Shown: positions 41,656 to 48,341 of the stretch, piece after piece
How positions within the stretch are numbered: position 1 is the stretch's first letter
How the letters are laid out: each line of letters begins with the position of its first letter
Assembly (NCBI GenBank): GCA_017473945.1
Contig: JAFUIW010000066.1
Coordinates: 1 to 48,341, forward strand
Length of the DNA stretch: 48,341 bases
Source of the DNA: Methanobrevibacter sp.
GTDB lineage: Archaea > Methanobacteriota > Methanobacteria > Methanobacteriales > Methanobacteriaceae
Direction: 5' to 3'
Notes under the pieces: generated by a model
Databases searched by the model: none
Seen by the model: only the letters and a program-made list of their open reading frames with translations
What the model was told of the DNA's origin: nothing
Made by a program: the position numbers and the translations under genes

Positions 41656-42915
41656 GTGAATAAATTTAAGGTATCAATTGCTCTATTATTTATATTTTTC
41701 TTGACCATGAGTAGTGTTGCGGCTACTTGTAACATTATCGTCATTACTGATCCTACTGGCCAAGATCCGAATGGTGCTGCTGCAGGAAGTATGTCCTTTG
41801 CGGATAACATGTTCCAATCCACATTTCTGATGTCTAAAAACAATCAGTTTGCTGTACTCTCAGGGGGTACCGGTAGTTCCGATACAAGGTTGGATTCCAT
41901 TGTTGATGCTGTTGCAAACCTTGAAAACAATGTTTCCGCAGCGTCTGCTGCATCAATCGCATCAAGATATCAGGGAGCTCGTCTTCTTGTAGGTGGTCCG
42001 AATATGGGTGCTGCAATTGGTGGGTCTTATGATGCATATGTTATCACTGTTGAAGATGCAACAAATACAATTAAGGTAACTCCATATAACAGTGGTATAG
42101 CTACTTTACAGCCTGGTCAGAAAGGAGCTATTATTCACTTGAGAAATACTGATGGAAACCCAATGTATGGTACTGCAGATACAGTTAGAAAAGAAACCGC
42201 TATGAATATTGGAAAAATGATTCGTGATGGTTATCCAGCAACCACAATTTTATCAGAAGCTATGGGTGAAGTGGCTAATGATTCAGGTGAAAAATACGGT
42301 GGTGGTGGAGTAAATTTAGTTTCCGGAATTTCCACAGGGGACATGTTTACTCCTAAAGACATGAATGAATCCGGTTATCCTATGGATGAACAATATTCAA
42401 AGATATGTGATGACTGTGGTTGGAGTGTAGGATATCCTGCATCTGAAGGGTATGACAGATGTCCAGTATGTGATGGGGAATTAAGAGTTGTTTATGCATA
42501 TGAGGCTTTAGGTAATGCATTGACCGTCAGTCCGAATGCCGTTAGTGTTTCGGTTTATGGAAGTGACAAGCAAGGTTTGGCGGCAACCACAAAAGAAATT
42601 GTAGAGGCATCCGTTTCCAAATACGGTTATGATGCATCTGCTATTGCTGGTTCAATTAACAGGGCTATCAATAATGGTCTTTTGATGGGTGTTGATCATG
42701 TTGAACCTAAAGACATAAATGTAAAACAAGGATCTAAGGCTGTTGGTGTTTATTATAATGCTCTGCCTGGTGATAGGTCTTCTCCAGCTTGGGATTTACC
42801 GATTGACGGAAATATTTTAAATATTCTGGGCAGTATTCAAACGGCAGTGGGTATTATTCTGATACTGCTGGTTGTATTCAGAAGCAGACTGTTAAAATCT
42901 TTCCAGGAGAGGTAA
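41656..42915 (+). CDS. Exported zinc-ribbon protein with C-terminal membrane anchor
   Basis: The 419-aa protein has a GTG start supported by AGGTGAT and a signal peptide (residues 1-23, ALLFIFFLTMSSVAA). A large domain carries LLVGGPNMGAAIGGSYDAYV and GKMIRDGYPATTILSEAMGEVANDSG. A zinc-ribbon CDDCGW...DRCPVCDG (Cys251, 254, 269, 272) follows, then a C-terminal membrane helix (about 393-413). The family is conserved next to pseudomurein genes by my memory of other methanobacteria. Function is unknown; wall-related is inferred from location. Confidence 0.6.
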   Translation: MNKFKVSIALLFIFFLTMSSVAATCNIIVITDPTGQDPNGAAAGSMSFADNMFQSTFLMSKNNQFAVLSGGTGSSDTRLDSIVDAVANLENNVSAASAASIASRYQGARLLVGGPNMGAAIGGSYDAYVITVEDATNTIKVTPYNSGIATLQPGQKGAIIHLRNTDGNPMYGTADTVRKETAMNIGKMIRDGYPATTILSEAMGEVANDSGEKYGGGGVNLVSGISTGDMFTPKDMNESGYPMDEQYSKICDDCGWSVGYPASEGYDRCPVCDGELRVVYAYEALGNALTVSPNAVSVSVYGSDKQGLAATTKEIVEASVSKYGYDASAIAGSINRAINNGLLMGVDHVEPKDINVKQGSKAVGVYYNALPGDRSSPAWDLPIDGNILNILGSIQTAVGIILILLVVFRSRLLKSFQER

Positions 42916-42954
42916 CTTTACCTTTTTTTTTATTTTTTTTAAATAGTGATTATC

Positions 42955-43389
42955 ATGGCTTTAATTTTAGTTAGAGGAGAAAATAATTCAAAATTACTTA
43001 GTGCAATTGCAGACATGGAAAGGCATGGGAATTTAAATTTGGAAACAAAACCCAGAGTAATCGATGCAAAATTTGCTGATTCTTTAGTTGAAAGTATTTT
43101 AAATTCCACTCTCAGAACAAAATCAAATGTCGCAACTGCTTTTTTTGTAAAGGAAGATACTACTTTAAGCATCATGCAAATAAAAAAGATACATCCTCCC
43201 GCACATGTGGTCGTTGTCAGTGATGAATACAGTGGTTATGAGGACCTTGAGAATTTATTGGATGATGCAAAATTGTTTCCGGGCTATCATTCACACAAGG
43301 CTAAAAATGAGGGGATGATTGATTATAAAATTCAAGGAAACAACAAGCCTATAAAAAATGAGAAATTGAATAGCTATCTTAAAAAATAG
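42955..43389 (+). CDS. Hypothetical protein, 144 aa
   Basis: Not recognised beyond a conserved methanobacterial family, possibly DUF2120. The ATG at 42955 follows AGTGAT; an in-frame GTG at 42946 lies inside that site. It is a soluble alpha/beta protein with MALILVRGENNSKLLSAIAD and KIHPPAHVVVVSDEYSGYEDLENLLDDA. It converges with aMBF1, which ends at the next base. Confidence 0.6.
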   Translation: MALILVRGENNSKLLSAIADMERHGNLNLETKPRVIDAKFADSLVESILNSTLRTKSNVATAFFVKEDTTLSIMQIKKIHPPAHVVVVSDEYSGYEDLENLLDDAKLFPGYHSHKAKNEGMIDYKIQGNNKPIKNEKLNSYLKK

Positions 43390-43878
43390 CTATTTCCTTT
43401 TAATTTTCATTATGTTTCCGAGTGTACGTTCACCTGAGGAACTGTTGATGAACTGATTCAAATCTACATTATTCACTTCTTCGAGTAATGTAATATTCAA
43501 TGCCTTTTCTAATTTTTTAGTAAGTTTCACGTCAGGGGTCATTTTTCCGGTTTCAATTCGGGTTATGACTGAAACTCTTTCATTAATTTTTTTACCTAAC
43601 TGTTCTCTAGACCAGTTCTTAGATTCTCTTGCTTTTCTAACTTGAATGTCAAAATCTTCTATCAATTCTTCTGAAGGTTCATCTTTTCTAGGATAATTCC
43701 TTCTTGGTGCATTTTTTTGTTGCTTGTTTTTTTGTTGCACATATCTTGGTTTTGGAGGTGCTTTTTGGATTGTTCCGAGTTTGGAACATTCTTTACAAAC
43801 AACCATAACTGATCCTTCAATTTTTGCTCTTATTGGATTATGTTCTGGTACTGGTTTACCACATATTTCGCATTCCAT
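43390..43878 (-). CDS. Archaeal multiprotein bridging factor 1 (aMBF1)
   Basis: The 162-aa protein has an N-terminal zinc ribbon (Cys3, Cys6, Cys28, Cys31). A basic linker (RYVQQKNKQQKNAPRRNYPRKDE) leads to a Cro-type helix-turn-helix (ARESKNWSREQLGKKINERVSVITRIETGKMTPDVKLTKKLEKAL). This architecture is that of aMBF1, linked to translation or transcription bridging in archaea. The ATG at 43878 is divergent from PAN, and its AGGAACTGAT region serves as ribosome-binding site. Confidence 0.88.
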   Translation of the reverse strand: MECEICGKPVPEHNPIRAKIEGSVMVVCKECSKLGTIQKAPPKPRYVQQKNKQQKNAPRRNYPRKDEPSEELIEDFDIQVRKARESKNWSREQLGKKINERVSVITRIETGKMTPDVKLTKKLEKALNITLLEEVNNVDLNQFINSSSGERTLGNIMKIKRK

Positions 43879-44041
43879 ATTAATCAGTTCCTTTTGTTTT
43901 TCTAATTATATTATATAATGTTACTCATTAATATTTGTTAGTATGAGTTAAAATGAATACATTTAAATACTTTAAAATTACAAATTGTTATTAAAGTAAA
44001 ATGTATATGAAATTTATAATAACTAACTGGAGATGATTCAC

Positions 44042-45298
44042 ATGAATGATTTCGATGATTTGGAAAATTCTTCAAAAGAACAATTGATAGAAAAAGTTGA
44101 ATCTTTAAGAGAAGAAATAGATTCCCTAAGAGAAGAAAAATCCAAAGCCAAAAGTAACTTGATGTGGAAAGTTAGGAAATTAGAAAAGGATAAAGTCCTA
44201 ATAGAAAATGAAAAAATAAGATTAGAAAGAGAAACTAAATCCTTGCGTTCAGAGGTAGACAGATTCAGGTCTCCACCTTTAGTTTTGGCCACTATTACTG
44301 AAGTTTTAGATGATCACAGAATGACTGTAAAAAGTAGCACCGGACCTAGTTTCCTTGTAAATTACTCAAAATTCTTAGATGAAAAATTATTAGTGCCGGG
44401 TTCCAGAGTAGCACTAAATCAACAAACATTCGGTATTGTGGAAGTATTGCCATCAGAGAAAGATGCAAATGTTTCCGGAATGGAAATTGAAACAAAACCA
44501 GATATTACTTACGATAAAATCGGTGGTTTAGAGGAACAAATTGTTGAAGTTAAAGAAACTGTTGAATTGCCTTTAACCCATCCTGAATTATTTGAAAAAG
44601 TTGGTATTGAACCTCCTAAAGGTATACTGTTATATGGGCCTCCTGGAACAGGTAAAACTTTACTTGCAAAAGCTGTAGCAAATGAAACCAATGCAACTTT
44701 CATAAAGATTGTAGCATCTGAATTTGTTAAAAAATACATTGGTGAAGGTGCAAGACTTGTACGTGAAGTCTTCGAGCTTGCAAAAGAAAAGGCACCAGCC
44801 ATTATTTTCATAGATGAACTTGATGCCGTAGCTGCAAAAAGACTTAAAAGTTCCACAAGTGGTGACAGGGAAGTTCAAAGAACTTTAATGCAACTTTTAG
44901 CAGAACTTGATGGATTTGAATCAAGAGGGGATATCGGTATTATAGGAGCAACCAATAGGCCGGATATCTTGGATCCTGCATTACTGCGTCCCGGTCGTTT
45001 TGACAGATTTATAGAAGTTCCACTTCCTAACGATGAAGGAAGAAGAGAAATTCTTAAAATCCACACTAAAAACATGTCCTTTGATGAAGAGGCGGATGTC
45101 GATTTACTTGCCAGTTTAACTGACGGACTTTCAGGTGCTGATTTAAAGGCAGTATGTACTGAAGCAGGTATGTTCGCTATTCGTGAGGAACGTGATAAGA
45201 TTACTGTAGATGACTTCATGGATGCAATCGAAAAAGTCATGAGTAAAACTAGTGAAGAAGATTTATACAAAACCGAAGCCGGAGTAATGTTTGGATAA
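44042..45298 (+). CDS. pan: Proteasome-activating nucleotidase PAN
   Basis: PAN is the hexameric AAA+ unfoldase that feeds the archaeal 20S proteasome. From the ATG at 44042 (after GGAGATGA; an ATG at 44033 lies inside that site) it is 418 aa: an N-terminal coiled coil (about 10-75), an OB domain, then the AAA+ core. Walker A is GPPGTGKT (199-206), Walker B is IIFIDELDA, and GATNRPD and LRPGRFDR follow. The C-terminus is MFG, so the usual Hb-Tyr-x docking motif has Phe in place of Tyr. A C/D box sRNA lies directly downstream. Confidence 0.94.
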   Translation: MNDFDDLENSSKEQLIEKVESLREEIDSLREEKSKAKSNLMWKVRKLEKDKVLIENEKIRLERETKSLRSEVDRFRSPPLVLATITEVLDDHRMTVKSSTGPSFLVNYSKFLDEKLLVPGSRVALNQQTFGIVEVLPSEKDANVSGMEIETKPDITYDKIGGLEEQIVEVKETVELPLTHPELFEKVGIEPPKGILLYGPPGTGKTLLAKAVANETNATFIKIVASEFVKKYIGEGARLVREVFELAKEKAPAIIFIDELDAVAAKRLKSSTSGDREVQRTLMQLLAELDGFESRGDIGIIGATNRPDILDPALLRPGRFDRFIEVPLPNDEGRREILKIHTKNMSFDEEADVDLLASLTDGLSGADLKAVCTEAGMFAIREERDKITVDDFMDAIEKVMSKTSEEDLYKTEAGVMFG

Positions 45299-45306
45299 AT
45301 CTTTTG

Positions 45307-45377
45307 AAAAATAAGCCTATGATGAACCCTATGAGCTCTGATACGTGATGAATGATGGGCGAGCTGAGGCTTATTTT
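45307..45377 (+). ncRNA. C/D box sRNA (2'-O-methylation guide)
   Basis: The element has C box ATGATGA (45319-45325), D' box CTGA (45338-45341), C' box GTGATGA (45345-45351) and D box CTGA (45364-45367), all exact to the archaeal consensus. Both guide regions are 12 nt. The ends form a 10-bp perfect stem (45308-45317 with 45368-45377). The D guide (45352-45363) contains TGATGGGCG, which pairs over 9 nt (one G-U) with the universal 16S segment CGCCCGUCA; the fifth nucleotide upstream of the D box faces C1402 (E. coli numbering). The D' guide would pair with AGCUCAUAGGGU, not identified. The gene begins 8 nt after the PAN stop, so it is probably processed from the pan mRNA. Confidence 0.85.
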
Positions 45378-45431
45378 ATTAATCTTTTTTTTCTAAAACT
45401 TTATTTAAAAGTAAATTCTAATATTATAATT

Positions 45432-46451
45432 ATGTTATTTAATAAAAATGATGAAAGTGCCGGTGAAAGGGTTCTTTATAAAACAAAGCCTAACATGTTT
45501 TTAGGTTGTAAAAAAGCTATTTTTGGTGTTGTTTTATTGGTTATTGTTTTTATGATATCTCCGGGTATAATTCAGTTCATCGGGGAAATGCAAGTTTATT
45601 TGATTTCTCAAATCAGACTTCCTTTAACCAGATATGCTGCAATAGCATTTTTTGTAGTCATTCTTATTATAATACTTTATATAATTTGGCAACTTCTTAA
45701 ATGGTATTCCCTTGAATATACATTGACAGATTCAAGAATTATCATTAAATCCGGATTGTTATCCACTAAAAAGAATTACATGCCTTATACTACAATTCAG
45801 GATATCAACTCTTCTCAAAGCATTTTTGCCAGGTTGTTCAATGTAGGAACGGTTTCCGTTTTCAGCGCTTATGATAATAACTTGATGAAAATTGAAAATG
45901 TTTCCAATCCGTCAAAAGTTGAAGAGATAATTTTTTCAAACATGATGAATCATAGAAACGTTCCGGAATATCCTCAAAATTATGTTGAGAGGGGTGCGCC
46001 TAGACAGTTCCCTGAAAATAATTATCAAGAGGATTATTACGATGAGTTTGAACCGATTACTCCAATCAGTCATGAGAGAAGTTCATACTCCAGAAGGGAA
46101 TATGAATATTATCCTGAAGAGTTCAGCTATCCTGAGCATAATGTAAATAAATATGAGTATGAGCCTTATGAGGATGAGTTGGACTATAATGTGGATAGGG
46201 TCGTGAATAATTCCCGCGATAATATAAGATATGAAGGAGGGCCAAAGACATTTTCAAATGACACTCATTATAATGAAGCAAGGGACTATTATTCAAATGG
46301 TAGTGATGATTATTATCAGGAAAATGAACCTAATATTCAATATGATGAAAGTCCAGAAGATGATTATCATGGTGGGCCTGAACAAGTAGATGAAACAGAC
46401 GATTCTAGTGAAACTGTTATCAGAAGACATTTTGATAAATTCAAAAAATAA
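45432..46451 (+). CDS. PH-like domain (bPH2/DUF304) membrane protein with Tyr/Asn/Asp-rich tail
   Basis: The 339-aa protein has two membrane helices (roughly residues 25-48 and 60-88). A bacterial PH-like domain follows (YSLEYTLTDSRIIIKSGLLSTKKNYMPYTTIQDINSSQSIFARLFNVGTVSVFSAYD). Residues from about 175 to the end form a low-complexity tail of Tyr, Glu, Asn, Asp and Pro. The function is unknown for this family. The ATG at 45432 is chosen because the upstream in-frame ATG (45345) would run through the sRNA. The tail looks disordered and fast-evolving. Confidence 0.7.
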   Translation: MLFNKNDESAGERVLYKTKPNMFLGCKKAIFGVVLLVIVFMISPGIIQFIGEMQVYLISQIRLPLTRYAAIAFFVVILIIILYIIWQLLKWYSLEYTLTDSRIIIKSGLLSTKKNYMPYTTIQDINSSQSIFARLFNVGTVSVFSAYDNNLMKIENVSNPSKVEEIIFSNMMNHRNVPEYPQNYVERGAPRQFPENNYQEDYYDEFEPITPISHERSSYSRREYEYYPEEFSYPEHNVNKYEYEPYEDELDYNVDRVVNNSRDNIRYEGGPKTFSNDTHYNEARDYYSNGSDDYYQENEPNIQYDESPEDDYHGGPEQVDETDDSSETVIRRHFDKFKK

Positions 46452-46478
46452 TTTTTTTTCAATATTGGGTGAATTATA

Positions 46479-47516
46479 ATGGAATTATTATGCATACAAT
46501 CTCAGGAGCATCCGGAATTACCATTGGCAGAACTCAAAGCTGTTATGGAATGTGAAAATATTCATGCCGAAATAAATGTAATCTGTGAAGGTTTGGTTAT
46601 TCTAAGTGATATTCCTGAAGATGAAATTGATGATTACTATAATATTCTAACCAGAAGATTGGGATATACCCATGAGGTTCATGAACTTATAAAGAAATCA
46701 TCAGTTGAAAGTATAAGCAATGACATTTCATTAATTGACTGGCCGAAATATATAGATGAAAACTTTGCCGTAAGGGTTAAAAGATTTAATTCACATGTCG
46801 ATACAGTTGCAGCGGAGCGAAAAATCGGGTCACTGATACTTGACAACTGTGATGATGTCAAGGTAAAACTGAAAGAACCGAACTCCTTAATACGTGTCGT
46901 TGCATTTGAAGATATTCTATATATAGCTATTGAAAAAATTAAATTGAACAAAAAGCATTTTGTTGAATGTAAACCTCATAAAAGGCCTTTTTTCTATCCA
47001 GGATCCATGAGTCCAAAATTGGCAAGATGCATGGTGAATCTATCAAGGGTAAAAGCGGGCCAGCTGCTGCTTGATCCGTTTTGCGGAACTGGTGGAATAC
47101 TGATTGAAGCTGGACTGATAGGATGCAAGGTGCTGGGTTCTGATATTTACTGGAAAATGAAAAATGGGGCTGCAATTAACTTGGATTATTTTGGAATTAC
47201 AGATTATAGGACATTCAATATTGATGTTCGTGAACTTAAGATGTATGAAAAAGTATCTAGTGTAGTCACTGATCCTCCATATGGAATATCTACTTCTACT
47301 GGAGATATTGAAGGAAATGACATTTTTAAGGAATTTTTCATTTCTGCATATAATAATATGAGGGATGATGCATATCTGTGTATGGCAAGTCCACATTATG
47401 TTGACCTGAAGCCGATTGCTGATGAGGTTGGATTTGATATTGTTGAGCAATATGGAATTAAGATGCACAGAAGTTTGACAAGAATTATTTCCGTTATTAG
47501 AAAAAAGCAAGAATAA
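46479..47516 (+). CDS. tRNA (guanine10-N2)-dimethyltransferase (TrmG10/Trm11 type)
   Basis: The 345-aa protein has an N-terminal THUMP-type region (RVKRFNSHVDTVAAERKIGSLILDN-like). FYPGSMSPKLARCMVNLSRVKAGQLLLDPFCGTGGILIEAGLIGCKVLGSD then gives SAM motif I. VVTDPPYGIST places the catalytic DPPY at residues 265-268. This matches archaeal Trm11/TrmG10, which modifies G10 of tRNA. It could also be a related THUMP methyltransferase. A GGTGAATTATA region precedes the ATG. Confidence 0.82.
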   Translation: MELLCIQSQEHPELPLAELKAVMECENIHAEINVICEGLVILSDIPEDEIDDYYNILTRRLGYTHEVHELIKKSSVESISNDISLIDWPKYIDENFAVRVKRFNSHVDTVAAERKIGSLILDNCDDVKVKLKEPNSLIRVVAFEDILYIAIEKIKLNKKHFVECKPHKRPFFYPGSMSPKLARCMVNLSRVKAGQLLLDPFCGTGGILIEAGLIGCKVLGSDIYWKMKNGAAINLDYFGITDYRTFNIDVRELKMYEKVSSVVTDPPYGISTSTGDIEGNDIFKEFFISAYNNMRDDAYLCMASPHYVDLKPIADEVGFDIVEQYGIKMHRSLTRIISVIRKKQE

Positions 47517-48046
47517 TATAGTTACATTTATATACTAGTTATTTTTATTTGGGTCATATTTGAGATAAAAATTACTTATTTTTCTTCATTTAATAATTTG
47601 GATAATATACTTTTTTTATTTTGAGATTTTTCGATTTTAAAAATTTTTATTTCAATATTTAATTAAATTATTTTTTCTTCAAAAATAATTTATTTTTACA
47701 TGTTATATGACAAATAATGCATTTTAAAATTAATTTATCTTATAATAATATATTTTGCAATATTTTTTAATTGATTTTGTTACTAAAATTTGTCTGTCTA
47801 TTAGATGTGCTATATGTTTTTATGGCGTTGGTCTAAGTTTTATTGTATTAACAATTATGACTATGATGACTGCTTTTCCACATGTAGCTATACTTTAGTG
47901 AGTACTTGAGTTTTTTCAAGTATGATGTTGGTTTTGTAGATGTGGTGAATTAGTTACAAATTAATTTGTTTCAAATTTATTGTGTATACTCGTCTATATT
48001 TTTAGCGTACTTCATAATACTTATTATTATGTCTGTTATGTGTTCA
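47517..48046 (+). promoter_or_regulatory. rRNA operon leader and promoter region
   Basis: This 530-bp stretch is very AT-rich and has no convincing gene. TATA-like boxes are at about 47528-47536 (TTATATAC) and 47739-47755 (ATAATAATATATTTT), either of which could drive the rRNA operon. A short hairpin (TACTTGA...TCAAGTA, 47903-47922) and a 14-bp perfect palindrome (ACAAATTAATTTGT, 47956-47969) precede the 16S 5' end. They may be processing signals, but I could not identify a bulge-helix-bulge because its partner lies beyond the window. Confidence 0.45.

Positions 48047-48341
<295 letters not shown>

Noticed and set aside
45345-45431. N-terminal extension of the PH-domain protein starting in the sRNA
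   Set aside because: The extension overlaps the C' box and terminal stem of the C/D sRNA, and family-like sequence starts at 45432.
47859-47867. ATGATGA in the rRNA leader as a second C/D box sRNA
   Set aside because: No C' box or D box (CTGA) with suitable spacing and no terminal stem are found.

Overview
The window is a piece of a low-G+C methanogen chromosome, almost certainly Methanobrevibacter or a close relative in the Methanobacteriales. The 3' edge carries the first ~295 nt of a 16S rRNA gene with Methanobrevibacter-like sequence. The protein content is archaeal (NAC, PAN, aMBF1, TrmG10-like methyltransferase, DUF2115, C/D box sRNA). There is also a block of pseudomurein wall genes. 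TATA-like boxes and AGGTGA/GGAGAT ribosome-binding sites recur before starts, and several genes look leaderless.

Layout. 0-4 kb: a partial flavin-binding protein, the molybdate/tungstate transporter modABC with a hairpin after modA, and a 3-methyladenine glycosylase. 4-10.7 kb: ferredoxin-containing aldo/keto reductase, NAC plus phosphoesterase, then a likely operon of an NYN/Zc3h12a-like RNase, a membrane-anchored palm-domain (GTP cyclohydrolase III/cyclase-like) protein, a small membrane protein and argJ, followed by an unlisted 34-aa basic protein. 10.8-13.8 kb: two duplicated methyltransferases followed by tarI and tarJ, the CDP-ribitol pathway best known from Gram-positive teichoic acid synthesis. 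13.8-20 kb: small hypothetical genes, an RNA ligase, LtrA, a SAP-domain protein and membrane proteins. 20-25 kb: QueG-like Fe-S protein, argB, and a three-gene minus-strand operon (isopropylmalate dehydrogenase family, acyl-CoA ligase family, GNAT).

25.3-34.4 kb is an accessory region rich in MarR/HxlR regulators. It contains several broken genes: a YczE-like membrane protein with a nonsense codon and a frameshift, a radical SAM protein with a nonsense codon and a frameshift, a flavodoxin-like C-terminal remnant, and a LOG-family gene with a one-base lesion. Inverted repeats that look like operators precede the MarR gene and one HxlR gene.

35.7-48 kb is a conserved methanogen block. It runs nikR, methyltransferase, hydrogenase maturation protease, then the pseudomurein genes (CarB-like ATP-grasp, MraY-like transferase, Mur-like ligase). 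After these come a membrane protein with a POTRA/FtsQ-like domain, a secreted zinc-ribbon protein, aMBF1, PAN, a PH-domain membrane protein, the tRNA methyltransferase and the rRNA operon. Eleven nucleotides or fewer after the PAN stop lies a complete C/D box sRNA with a 10-bp terminal stem. Its D guide pairs with the decoding-site region of 16S rRNA and places C1402 (E. coli numbering) at the methylation position.

All calls come from reading the sequence and remembered family motifs. No database search was run.
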